A stretch of DNA of 64,000 nucleotides, from assembly GCA_946800325.1 (NCBI GenBank), contig OX326961.1:9154655-9218654 (forward strand), written 5' to 3'. This DNA is from Luzula sylvatica. Lineage: Eukaryota > Streptophyta > Magnoliopsida > Poales > Juncaceae. This document shows, in pieces, positions 23,014 to 34,616 of the stretch; within the stretch, counting starts at the first letter, position 1, and every line of letters starts with the position of its first letter. Under the pieces are notes generated by a model. That model was given only the letters and a program-made list of their open reading frames with translations, searched no databases and was not told the DNA's origin. Both the position numbers and the translations under genes were made by a program.

Positions 23014-23698
23014 AGCAGCGAGATTTGACTTTAAATTGGACGAAGAATTGTGGGCCCCGCAATATTCGCTGTGAATTGTGTTGAGCCAAAAAAAAATTTC
23101 TGTTATTTTATATTTGTTTTACATAAATTAATTTCGTCCTAAACTTTTTGTCAGGATGAGTTTTTATTTGTACGATTATGTATGTATTCGTTCCTTTAAG
23201 AAGCACATTCACATGGATAAGAAATATAAAGACATAACAAATTTATTTTTTAAATATTTGTTTCTCAATATTTTATTTATTACATTGATTTTTTTTGCTG
23301 TATTATTTCGAGATTTCTGTTGCTGGATATATTATTAGAGAGTCTCTCAAGTTAAAATCAAGCGATGTTGATACTGTAAATACCTTTAAAAAATTATAAT
23401 ATTTTTCCGTTTTAAATTATATATACCTTTTTGTGATATATTTTTTATTATTTTCAGTAGGTGGTCAATTTGCACAATGCGTGTCAAAAAATTCTTGAAC
23501 TAATTCCTTTATTGGATTGAAATGAAGTTTCTAAAAATTTCAAGGAAGAATTAGAGGATGATTTTTTTGAGATATCATATAATTCGGTTAAACGAGTTTA
23601 TGATCTACAATTAACTATGATCTACAATTTCTAATACAAAAGAGGCCACATATTAATTAACATATCCCAATTAACTATGATTTACGATTCCTAAACAA
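23014..23698. other. AT-rich intergenic DNA
   Basis: A 60-residue frame at 23156-23338 (MSFYLYDYVCIRSFKKH...) has no recognisable domain. Nothing else is supported. Confidence 0.5.
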
Positions 23699-23880
23699 GA
23701 AGCATTTATGTATGTAACCCTATATGAAAAAAAAAATATTCGAAAATTAACCCGATTTCGAAAAATATTCCAAAACTAACCAACACCAGATTTTAAAATC
23801 CCGATACCAACTAATTTTAAAAATCCGAATGATTAGTTGGATTAAATCCAATTAATTAACTAAATTAAGATGCTTGATAA
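23699..23880 (+). mobile_element. Fragment of the GGAGCATTTC foldback family
   Basis: AGCATTTATGTATGTAACCC, then AAAATATTCCAAAACTAA and TTTTAAAATCCCGATA parallel the left arm of the element that follows at 23927. No right arm or target duplication is present, so it is a truncated older copy. Confidence 0.6.
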
Positions 23881-23926
23881 TGACATGTGGATACATAATA
23901 TTGACAGAAAGATAAAGTAAAAAAGG

Positions 23927-24879
23927 GGAGCATTTCTAAACGTAACCTTGTATGAAAAAAGATTTCAAAAAATGACCTTGTTTCAAAAAATATTCTAAAA
24001 CTAATCCAAAACGAATTTTAAAATCCCGATAGTACCTGATTTTGAAAATCTGCCGAATTAATTAGATACAGGTACACTTAGAGGTGAGATTAAACAAAAC
24101 TCAAAAAGCACCGGATTTAAATCCGGTAAAAATAAAACTGATAAACTTTCTCAAAATTTACCTACATATCATGTATAATTCTAGTGTATACATTTAATTA
24201 TGATGATAATTAATAAATAATTAAATATCATATAAATAACAGCTAATTTAAATACAACTAAGATTTATTTAAATTATTATATTAAAATTAATATTAATTA
24301 GTTTTTAATTATGTTAAGTGTGTTAAATGGAATCATGAGAATAGTGTGGTGCAATATTGGAGCAACCTAACTTTTCCCTTTATTTCATAGAATAATACAA
24401 GAAAATTTTGGGTGGTGCCAAAATTTCACCACAACATTTTTTATGTTCTATTTAACACAAATAATTAGCATGATAAATTCAAAAATTTGTAATTAAAATT
24501 TGACTAATTTTAATTCAAATTTAAGAATTTAAATAAATATTAATTATATATAAATCAATTATTATTTATATGATATGTGTTAATTATATTGTTAATTAAA
24601 TGTATTAATTAGAATATGTATGATAAGGGGATAAAATCTGGGGAGATTTAGTAATCATTTTTACAAAGTGTTTGACCGGATTTTATAAATCCGATGCTGC
24701 CGGGATTTGTTTAATCTCCCCAGTTAAGTGTACCTGTATCTAATTAATTCGACGAATTTTTAAAATCAGGTGCTATCGGGATTTTAAAATCCGGTTTGGT
24801 TTAGTTTTGGGATATTTTTTGGAACAAGGTTATTTTCCGAAAAAAGAGTTCATACAATGTTTCCTGTTGGAAATGCTCC
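23927..24879. mobile_element. Mutator-like foldback element, 953 bp
   Basis: Ends GGAGCATTTC and GAAATGCTCC are flanked by the perfect 9-bp repeat TAAAAAAGG (23918-23926 and 24880-24888). The terminal inverted repeats run about 200 bp with roughly 80 per cent identity by eye. They share CCTTGTTTCAAAAAATAT, GATTTTAAAATCC, TTAATTAGATACAGGTACAC and GAGATTAAACAAA blocks. The interior is AT-rich with no transposase, so it is non-autonomous. Same family as 22819-23004. Confidence 0.9.
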
Positions 24880-25143
24880 TAAAAAAGGATCGGGTTTATA
24901 TAAAACCGGGTGAAAGAATCATATATTCTGACTACAACATATCCCCAAATTGAATTCCTACGATTTTTGTGTTTTTGTTAAGTTGTTTAATTAGATAATA
25001 ACAAATCATTTTTTTTTATAATTAACGATCATTAAATATATTATAAAATTTATTTGAATTAATAAAATTTAATTAAAATAGATTATGTGATAATTATGTA
25101 TTTTCTAAATTATCAATGTTATGTTAAATAAAATATAAAAAAA

Positions 25144-26050
25144 TTATGTGTTTTCTAAATTATCAATGTTAATTATGTGTGTTAAATAAAATATAAAAAT
25201 ACAGAGAATGTAGTGGAGATATCTTGGGACAAAATAAGATGACACTTTTTCACCGTCATAAACTTTCTGCATCACAGTGTACCAGTTCCGTGCAATCATG
25301 AAAGAGAAGTTATACCCATCTCCAAGATGCATCAGCGTCAACAATGCTATACACACCCCCAAAAAAATTGAACTGAAATTGTGAATTGAATACTAAAAAA
25401 AGTAATAGATCAACGTAATAGCTCAAATGGATTAATGACTCAAATAATTCTAATTTACATCTCAATTATTCAATTATTAACAAATTTCAATACAAAGTTA
25501 AGCCCTAAATGACGTAGCTCTCCATATATGATACATGCAGCACGTTTAAAATTTCAAGTTCCCCATCAAGAGAGAGCCAACGATCAAACCAATGGCCCGA
25601 AACGATGCAGAAAAGTTGACCACAAGACTTGTCCAGTACGACCTCGCAACATATATAATCACACGAATGGACATGCCCAGTTTTCTCGCATACGAGACCT
25701 CCAATCTGAGTGCATGTACACAAGTTTCCCGAACAAAAATGACCTTTCATGGTTTCACCAACTCATCATCACTTATTCTCTCGGTGCTACCATTCGTCGC
25801 CATCCGCACGAGAAGGAAGTGGAGCTTGGCTCCGTTTGCAACTTGCATCTTGCATCGTGATGTAGTACTCGTTGATTTACGCTGGCTTAAACATCATAAA
25901 TTCTACATCTCTTGCCGTACCCATTGTCCATTGAGGAGCCGTTTGATGCAAGAGATTTTGAAGGATACAGAGGGATTCTTGCGTTGTCTTGCACTGTTTA
26001 GAGAAAGTGAAATATTTAAAGGACATCAATGTCTCACATGTGTTGTTTGA
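25144..26050. other. Unidentified gene-like segment
   Basis: Base composition rises and long frames appear on both strands. Plus 25592-26050 gives 152 residues starting MARNDAEKLTTRLVQYDLAT. Minus 25505-25750 gives 81 Cys-rich residues. Minus 25144-25362 gives GDGYNFSFMIARNWYTVMQK. On the minus strand another frame over about 25850-25560 is mostly open, interrupted by stops. I recognise no family and cannot choose the coding strand. A decayed minus-strand gene is my best guess. Confidence 0.25.
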
Positions 26051-27174
26051 TAAGCTAGAATTCTAAATAATGAAAATGAAAATTTATTGTTTTATGTCAA
26101 AGAAAAACTAAAAATTAGCTGAAATGAATATGGTTGATTAGAAAAATTATACACATGATTATAATTAAATTCAAAATAATAATTTATTGAATCACAATCC
26201 CAAATAATTTTTTTTGAAAATTACACACAGACTAATTAATGTTATAATGTATTAATAAAAAAATAAGGTTTAGATTTCTACTATTTTTAATTCAAAAATT
26301 AAAATATTAAATGAGAACACATAATATAATATACTTTCTAGTTCATAATTAATATACTATATAAATAAATTATATATTATATACTACAATATTATATTAT
26401 ATAGAACATATTATTATATATTATTTGCAAATATATTATATTATTAATTAAATATTAATTTATTGATATTTTTCAATACTAATTAATCTTAAATATTGAC
26501 TAATTTATTTTATAATTTATTATTAAAAAAATTAAGTTTTAAATTTCTATTATGTTTATTTTAAATTTTAAATATTAAATAAATACACGTAATAAAGTAT
26601 ATTTTCTAATTCATAATTAATATATTAAATAAATAAATAATATAATATTTACTATACACACTATTATATATAACATAATATATTATTATATATTAAATAT
26701 TTAATGTATTGTGTGTAATATTATATAATATTACCAAATATTAAATAATATTAAAAATTAGAAATAATTATATGAACATAATATAATGCACATAATATAA
26801 TGTATTTGTTAATTGTATATTTATTTAATATTTACATATATTAATTGTTGTGAAAGATATGAATGACATTTGTGTTGTCCTAGCTTTTTTGAAGGACACA
26901 CTTTGAGAGAAAATGTAGGAGAGAGAGTGTGAGAGACAAGCCATTAGGATTTGACTTTCCTTCATTTTCTTTTGAATCAAATACAAGAAAATGATTTTGT
27001 CCGGTATTTAGCTTTCATGTCATGCATAGTCTTTCTTATTCCATGTAATCAAACAGGATAAGCAGACATGCTGTTTCCTTTCTTTGCTCATGTGATGTGA
27101 GCACAGTACCTGCAAACACACTGGGCATAGTCACACCCGTACATTGAACCAAGGAGGAAGTTAAAGCACTACAT
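26051..27174. other. Very AT-rich intergenic DNA
   Basis: Long runs of ATTAAATATTATATA-type sequence at 26250-26830, possibly a matrix-attachment-like or decayed MITE region. No gene. Confidence 0.5.
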
Positions 27175-27183
27175 TTTCAAAAT

Positions 27184-27360
27184 GGGCAATGCTACAACCA
27201 CTCCCTCCTTCACTCCCATTTTCACTCCCTCAAGCCATTGACAGGTGGGACCCACATGCTATTTTATAAAAATCAATGCATGTGGGACCCACAAACCATT
27301 CATTTCATGTGGGAGGGAGGGAGGGAGGGAGGGAAGGAGGGAGTGGCCCTATCATTACTC
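27184..27360. mobile_element. Mutator-like MITE, 177 bp
   Basis: TTTCAAAAT flanks it on both sides (27175-27183 and 27361-27369), a perfect 9-bp target duplication. The arms are CAATGCTACAACCACTCCCT at the left and AGGGAGTGGCCCTATCATTA at the right, with a central inverted TGGGACCCACATG / CATGTGGGACCCACA. The right arm contains a (GGGA)n expansion. No coding potential. Confidence 0.88.
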
Positions 27361-27369
27361 TTTCAAAAT

Positions 27370-27519
27370 ACCTGCTACAAGAAAAATTTAAAACACATAC
27401 AGAAATATCATAACATATAGGCCTGTGCACCTACCCTACGCAAGAAGATTAATACAAACGAGGGGTAACGTGTTAACAACCATCGTTTAAAGATTATATT
27501 CATTCAAAAAAAAAAAATA

Positions 27520-27558
<39 letters not shown>
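27370..27558. other. Poly(A)/(AT)n tract
   Basis: An A-rich run (about 27507-27537) continues into (AT)n to 27558, directly beside the MITE cluster. Confidence 0.7.
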
Positions 27559-27559
<1 letters not shown>

Positions 27560-28177
27560 GAGGGAGACTAACCTACTTAATTAAGTATCCAAGTTTTGAT
27601 ACTTAATATTTTTAAATCATTGAATTTGTATTGAGATTTGTGCATTTAATGATGTGCATAAAATTTCATAATCATCATGAAAAAACACAAATCTCGATGC
27701 AAATCTAATGATTAAAAAGCATTAAGTACCAAAACCTGGATACTTAATTAAATAGGTTAACCACCTTTATATATATATGAGGATGGCTAAGATACTTAAT
27801 TAAGTATCATGAGTTTGGTACTTAAGACTTTTTGACCATTAGATTTGCTTTGAGATTTGTGCATTTAATGATTATCATAAACTAATATGGAAATAATTAA
27901 TGATTATAATAATATTAAAAAACACAAATCTCAAAACAAATTTAATGGTTAAAATATCCTAAGTACCAAACCAAGAGGTTAATCTACTTATTAAGTATCA
28001 AAGAATTGGTATTTAATATTTTTATTCATTGAATTTGCATTGAGATTTGTGTACTCAATGATGTGCACAAAATTTCATGATTATCATGAAAAACACAAAT
28101 CTCAATGCAAATTCAATGATTCAAAAATATTAAATACCAAATTTTTAATACTTAATTAAGTAGGTTAAGTAGCCTCC
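27560..28177. mobile_element. Three consecutive related MITE-like foldback units
   Basis: Units at about 27560-27768, 27779-27974 and 27975-28177 each have arms with CTTAATTAAGTAT and TTGAGATTTGTG opposed to their inverses (CACAAATCTC, ATACTTAATTAAG). Units 1 and 3 look complete. Unit 2 lacks its outer right arm exactly where unit 3 starts, suggesting insertion of one into another or unequal recombination. (AT)n lies at the outer flanks and between units 1 and 2, so target preference for TA repeats is possible. Superfamily not determined. Confidence 0.75.
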
Positions 28178-28220
28178 AAAATGTACTTGTTGTATTTATT
28201 TATATGAATAGCCTAGATAG

Positions 28221-28359
28221 CTATGTTGCGCGGATACTCCAAAAAACCGAATTTAGCCGTATTGTCGTATCCGTATCGTATCATAAATCATATGTTAAAT
28301 TGCCGCCGTATCCGATACGCGTCGTCGTATCGCCGTATCGGCGTATCCGTGTAACACAG
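28221..28359. mobile_element. Small terminal-inverted-repeat element, CTATGTTGC type
   Basis: The left end CTATGTTGCGCGGATAC is the imperfect inverse of the right end GTATCCGTGTAACACAG. The interior is rich in CGTATCC/GATACG strings. Similar CTATGTTGC-GGA-terminated MITEs are widespread in dicots. Flanks share TAGATAG but slightly offset, so the target duplication is not clean. Confidence 0.6.
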
Positions 28360-29747
28360 CAGTAGATAGAGATGAGAATGAAAAAAAAACATGATTGACA
28401 TGTGTTGATGCGCATTAATGCGCGAGTGACTTCGGAGGAAAAAGATCAAGCCATGATTTTTTTTCATTTGATTTTGAAGATCAAAGCATGACATAGTAAT
28501 TAGTAAGTATATTGAAAGAAAAGAAAAGATACAAATCCAGTAAAGTTATTATGTTTAGTGTACAAATTAATCCCAAAAGTAATTAAAAGAAATGAGAAAT
28601 AGTTTGGAATTATTATTACCATTTGGAAAAATAATGTGTCTGAAGGATGGGAGGAAGTTTTAATTGAAGAATGACTGCTACATTTATATTTTATTCGTTT
28701 TTAGACTATAAAAAATAATTTCTAGTCAATATATAAATTGATGTAAAGAACGCTCAATACTAACTTGTACATTGGCACGGGTGCTAAGAAGATATCTTAG
28801 ATAGGACATCACGGGAAAAAGAAATAAATTCTAAACAAATAAAGATAGAACGAATCATACAAAAACATATATAATTGTAAACTACATATAATCTCACGAA
28901 CCATCACAAGCCATCAAAACAAACTCAGAATGGGATACACACTTTACAACATATATTTGTGAAACAATTTAACAATGGTTATTTACTATTGAATTTTATG
29001 ATGCAATCAAAACAATAAGTTTATTTATTAATTCAAAACCGAATTACATATACTATGAAAATACGATTAGGATTAACTATAGAGTGACTACATTTATCAA
29101 GATGCACATTTTTCAATCCATCTTCTCTCTTCGGCTCCTTCTGCAACCATCCTTCACGACCACAACAAAAATCAAGTTTTGAGAATTACAAAATTATATA
29201 AAACATATCCCTATCCGTCCACGGTTTTTATTCTTACTGAGAATTACAAAATTTTAATATTTTGAGAATTACAAAATTTTATAAAAATCAAGTTTTGAGA
29301 ATTACAAAATTATATAAAACATATCCCTATCCGTCCACGGTTTTTATTCTCTTGATCTCGGAAAGAGAAAATGATGTAGTTTCCATGTGGACAATGAGGT
29401 ATTGTTACAAAATTATATAATGTTTTATGTATCTTGGTAATTAATCGAAGAAAGATTGAATTATCATTTTTTCCATTCTTACTGGGTCAACCCGTTTCGA
29501 CTTGCACTGGTGTATACGGTATACCTTCTTCTCCTTCTCCAATAATCTCCCAACGTATTCCTTTCAAGCATGTTTGATTTGGGAGATTTTGATATATACA
29601 TGGATAAGTGAAATACATGTATATTACTTACTATCCATGTATTTGATAATCTATGTGGATTGTTTGATTTGTTGTATTTTGAAAGCATGTATATTAAATC
29701 TCTTGTTTGATTTTTTTGTACATAATCCATGATTTCAATATTTTAAT
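28360..29747. other. AT-rich intergenic DNA with a 116-bp tandem duplication
   Basis: ATCAAGTTTTGAGAATTACA starts at 29171 and again at 29287 with about 64 bp of identity each, giving a duplication with 116-bp period. No gene is supported. The frames at 29479-29732 overlap on opposite strands and show no domain. Confidence 0.55.
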
Positions 29748-30270
29748 ATTTTCTTATTATATTATATTATATTATCTTTCTATATTATATTAATTATAAA
29801 ATATTATTTCGTATTATTTTATATTAAATTATATTATATAATATATTATTTTATATTATCTTATTTTTCATTATATTATATTATATTATATTGTTTTATA
29901 TTATACCATTTTATTTTCTATTCTATTGTTTTGTATTTTCTATATTATATTATATTATCTTATACTATATTTTGGTACATTGTTTTGTATTATATTATAT
30001 TATATAATATTGTTTTATATACATTATATTATATTGGATTAGATTACATTATACTCTGTTATATTATATTATATTATATTATATTACTTACATTGTTTTA
30101 TATTATATTAAATGATATTCTATTGTATTGTATTATATTATTTTATGTGTTTCATAACATATTATATTACTTTAAAATATATTATATTATATTATATTGT
30201 ACTATATTGTATTATATTGTTTTATATTATATTTTTTATTTTATTTTACATGAGAATATTTTATATTAGA
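29748..30270. repeat. Degenerate (ATATT)n low-complexity tract
   Basis: More than 500 bp of TTATA/ATATT pentamers with scattered substitutions. The 112-residue Tyr/Ile/Leu frame at 29931-30269 is a translation of this repeat. Confidence 0.9.
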
Positions 30271-31770
30271 TAAAATAAGTATAAAATAAGTATAACGGGT
30301 CGGATTAAATGATTAACGAGTCGGATTTGAATATTTGTCACGTCAACATAAAAGAAGTATAAAATAATGTCACGTCAGCATATTTAACGGTCATTTAACT
30401 GAGGGGACATGAGTTATTGGACGAATGGGGCAAACCGAACACAAATAGCAAGTTCAGAAGGCAAAAAGGTACAAAAAGTTAGTCAGGGGGCAAGTTGAAT
30501 AATTTGGTAATTGTTAGGGACCAAAAACAAATTTTTTTCCAAAAATAATACATACCGATAAATTCAAAAATAATACATACCGATAAATTGTGATGGGCTT
30601 TTCTTTGACGCCTTGCATTAAATGCTGGTGTTTAAACACTGATATCCTTAATCATCCTTGATGACAGTATGATTTTCTTAACTTATTACATATTCTCTTT
30701 CATTTGCTTTTTATGCCTACAATAAAATTAACTAAATGTAAGGACTCAAAAGTAAAAAAAAAATGGTTTCAGAGTTGGGTGAATGAATAAATTACTTGTG
30801 GTGTGAGAATTGAATTCTCTTGATGTGGGTGATCCAAATTCATAATCGTGTATGATTTTGTGAATATGCTTATCGTTAATTACCTGTTAAATTGCTAGTA
30901 ATTAAACAAAGATAAAAAAAAGTTATCGTTTGGTGATTTGATCGTAAGATCTAGTTAATTTACAGTACAACTATAATTTCGCATCCAATTTGGAAAACGT
31001 GAGCATACAATAAGAGCGGTGGAGAGTCAAAAGGTATGCTAATATATTTTCAAAATTATTACAAAATGCAAAATATATTTATATCAATAAAAAATTAAAA
31101 AATGGAAAAACCTGAAGAGGGTACAAAACAAATTGTAGGCTTTGTATTATATCTTCTTCTCGCATAATATTATTATCTTAAAGAACAATTTTCACAAGCC
31201 GCTTCTAAAAAATGTGATACTGGTCGACGAGATCAACCTGTACACATAATATAATATGTATACCAGAATTTATTTCAAGAAAAAAAGAAAACATAATATA
31301 TTTCATGTTCTTTATTTCATGGTTTATAGTCCAATATCATGATATTAATTAATAGTATAAAAATTATTTTACAACATGAACATAAATGAAAATCATATGA
31401 GGTGATAAATTATTATTTCGACCCTAAGATTACAAATTTAAAATATAATATATACCCATTTAGATACATATTAAAAAAGATAATATAATGGCAATTTTTC
31501 ATCTTCCATGTATCAAAATATTATTGAACTCAATATTGATATTAAAATATTAAAAAAAATAGAATATCATCAAGAAATTTTCCCAAAAATTGAATTAACA
31601 TAGAAAATAAAGTTCATTAATGTTGATATTTATATGAAAATTAGAGGATACAAATAGTAACTAAAATCAAGAATGAAGTCATAATTAAAGGAATCAATGA
31701 AAGAGCAAAGTCGAGGGCGAATCAATTAACACAAGAAAATCAATGGCTAAGGCCTAAGAGATGACAATAT
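30271..31770. other. AT-rich intergenic DNA
   Basis: A 25-bp duplication (AAAAATAATACATACCGATA at 30541 and 30566) is the only structure seen. Confidence 0.5.
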
Positions 31771-31862
31771 GAGATGAGACCCCATCCATGGCCTAAGAGC
31801 CTAGGGGAGAGAGATGAGACCCCATCCATGGCCTAAGAGCTCTAGGGGGAGAGAGATGAGAC
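31771..31862. repeat. About 40-bp tandem repeat, two and a bit copies
   Basis: GAGATGAGACCCCATCCATG, then GCCTAAGAGC and a CTAGGGG run start at 31771 and 31811, with a partial third copy at 31853. Units differ by a 2-bp indel. Confidence 0.85.
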
Positions 31863-33273
31863 CATGTGCGCAGCCGCAGCGTGACTTGCTTTTGTCAATT
31901 CATGTACCCGGTTAATCCAAAGAAAGTTCCTGTTAGTTGGAAATGGTGCACCAACTTGATTGACAAAATTTTGAGGGGCAAACTATATTTTTGATGCACC
32001 ACGTTCACCTAAACCGTTGCTTTTAAGAGATATGGTTGTACACAGACCCTAATATCAATTGTATCGTTTTCTTTAATTTTCACATCATAATTTTGAATTT
32101 TCCACATGTATTATTTTGTGTTTGATATTTCATAGGATAGAAATAAAATTACATCTTAAACATAACTTTTTATTTTTAATTTTAACAAATATTTATACTT
32201 TAAATATTTGTACCAGGTCTGCCTATTTTTTATATACAGACAAGTTCAATTCAAAAAAAAAAAAATCACAAAAATTACAAAATAAAAAATCGTTTAACAT
32301 ATATTCCCGAATCTTTTATTTTTATGAGAATTAATATGCTTTGCTTAATTTATAATATTTAAATTAAATTAAATTTTAACATCTACTAACCACACATTCA
32401 TTACAGTTTTGAGTCTTTTGACGGATTAAACTAACTTTTTTTTTTTTAATATTTTTTTAATTTATCTTTGATAATCTCCTTACTATATATATTATTATAT
32501 ATAATGCGAATGGTACGGGAGAAAAAACTGTTGGCCAATACATACTATAGACTTTTTGCGATAAAAGAATATGCATTTCTACTTCGTTTATAAGTGTAGT
32601 ATTTTTTACAAAAGGATTTTGGTAAATTTTCAATTCAAATGTCCTCCAATGAATTTACAGATGAGTTTATAATATATTTCCATCGATCTTATAAAACTAA
32701 GAAAATCATACTCGTATATTGGTCTAAAAAATAACATCAGTAGGAAATGGTTATATATCAAACTGATACCAAAATAATCATACTAAATTGAAACCATTAA
32801 TAAAGCAAATATCAAATAATAGACTGAAATCACTAAAACAATTCAAATTTAAGTAAACCACACAATTTAAATATTAGAGGGATTCAATCCAAATTAAATG
32901 GAGAGGATTTGACACTAAATAGAATTATAAAAATTATTATGACAAAAATATCCTTCTTAACGTATATTCATACCTAGAAATAAAATATCCTTCTGCAATG
33001 AAGTTCAACGCCTCCTTCTTAGTTGGAAGAAACAAAAAATCTGCATATTTACAACTCATAAATCCCCTAGAAATAATAACAATCAATAATCAAATATGCA
33101 AAATAATCATAATCAATACAATAATACTACATAATCATAATCATAATACTTATCATAACAAATTACAATTACAATACTAAACGGATACATCTCCGAAACC
33201 AATAAAATAACACCGTATCTAAATGTCTTACATACTTTTTACTTTTCCGTTCCACACATTCCTTGGAAGTATA
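31863..33273. other. AT-rich intergenic DNA
   Basis: No gene, element end or RNA recognised. Confidence 0.5.
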
Positions 33274-33282
33274 ATCTTCATT

Positions 33283-33543
33283 GGGGAATTCTATCATACA
33301 CCCTTTTACGAGGGTATTTTGGGCATTTTAGCAATTAATTATATTTGTAAAAGGGTGTATCATAAAATTTATCTTTTATGGACATTTTTTTTTAAATGAA
33401 CAACAAAAAATTTCAATTTAGTAAAACATTAATTGATAAATATATTTGAGATCTTACCTTAAATATTCATAAATGAATAATTACTTCAAATACCTTTGAA
33501 AATGGGTGTATGATAAGAAAAATGATGTATGATAGAAGCCCCC
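33283..33543. mobile_element. Mutator-like MITE, 261 bp
   Basis: Ends GGGGAATTCTATCATACA and TGTATGATAGAAGCCCC are inverted with two mismatches. ATCTTCATT flanks both sides (33274-33282 and 33544-33552), a perfect 9-bp target duplication. The AT-rich inside includes a second GGGTGTATCAT motif. A diverged copy is at 57711-57925. Confidence 0.88.
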
Positions 33544-33640
33544 ATCTTCATTTTCAACATCAATTTGGAAAGACTAAGTTGCAAATTAGAAAAAGCGATA
33601 ATGTGTTGGATTTTCTTAGTAAAATTGTCAGTGCATTTTA

Positions 33641-34297
33641 CTGTTCTAAATATCACTGATATGGACCGATATGTCGATTTCATATTTCTAATCAGTGTTC
33701 CTCCATTACGATATGTCCCGTATCGATTGAGTAAATCGGTCGACCGATACACGGACCGATATGGACCAATATGAGTCGATATTTGGACCGATTTGAACCG
33801 ATTTAGATTTAAAACATAATTTATTTTGAATATTATTTTTGGCTGGCTCATCTTTTAACAATAATTTTGGCCCAATTATTTCTATCTTTTTCTTTCTTTA
33901 TATAATATTTTTGGTCGGAAATGAAATCGATTTTGATCCAGACGAGGTTAGATTTTCATTGGAGGCACCCGCATATACACCGATGGTCAATGAACACGAT
34001 TTCTTGGTTTAGTCTATTATATTATTTGTAAATTGTATGTTATAATTTTGAATGTATCTTTAGTTTAACTTGGAACTTATGTGTATTGTTGAATTTTGAA
34101 TATTAATAATGTAAAATTTAAATTAGTTTAAGAAACTCAATATAAATTAATGTTATAATAATCAATTTAATATATTAATATTAAAAAGTACATCACCGGT
34201 ATACCACTGATATTTTTCGTTTTGAATCTGCTATGTCGGTCATATTTCTTATCAGTGACTGACTGATATGTAAGCGATATGCGATATCTATAACATT
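33641..34297. mobile_element. hAT-like element remnant
   Basis: The left end CTGTTCTAAATATCACTGATAT and right end GCGATATCTATAACATTG are imperfect inverses resembling CA-TGTT-TAAATATC hAT ends. Subterminal ATATGGACCGATAT/CCGATATG motifs are abundant on the left. The flanks share only GCATTT, so the 8-bp target duplication has decayed or the boundary is off by a few bases. No transposase. Confidence 0.45.
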
Positions 34298-34607
34298 GCA
34301 TTTACATCAAATGAAAGAATTAACACAAACGTGAAAGTAAATGGAAGTACCTAACAATTTAATTTATTTGATGTCTATTATGGGATATCTTAATTCTTTT
34401 GAATAGGAAAAACAAAAACAAAACAAAATTTTACATTGTTCCTAAAATTTTACTAAAACAAAACCAAAACCAAAAACAAAAGAGTTTATTCAGGAAATAC
34501 TAATAATATTTTTACTGCAAATCACCGGTAGTCCAAGAAAACTACGTGATTGTGGTTCGGAAGATATCTTAATTCAAGGGTAAATGAGTAATTATACTAC
34601 ACTGACT
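34298..34607. other. AT-rich DNA before the Mutator-like element
   Basis: Contains TGCAAATCACCGGTAG at about 34520, echoed as TGCAAATCACTGGTAG at about 37352, on the far side of the element. Confidence 0.4.
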
Positions 34608-34616
34608 TTTTGTTAA

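Noticed and set aside
29931..30269. 112-residue Tyr/Ile/Leu frame resembling a membrane protein
   Set aside because: Direct translation of the degenerate (ATATT)n tract.
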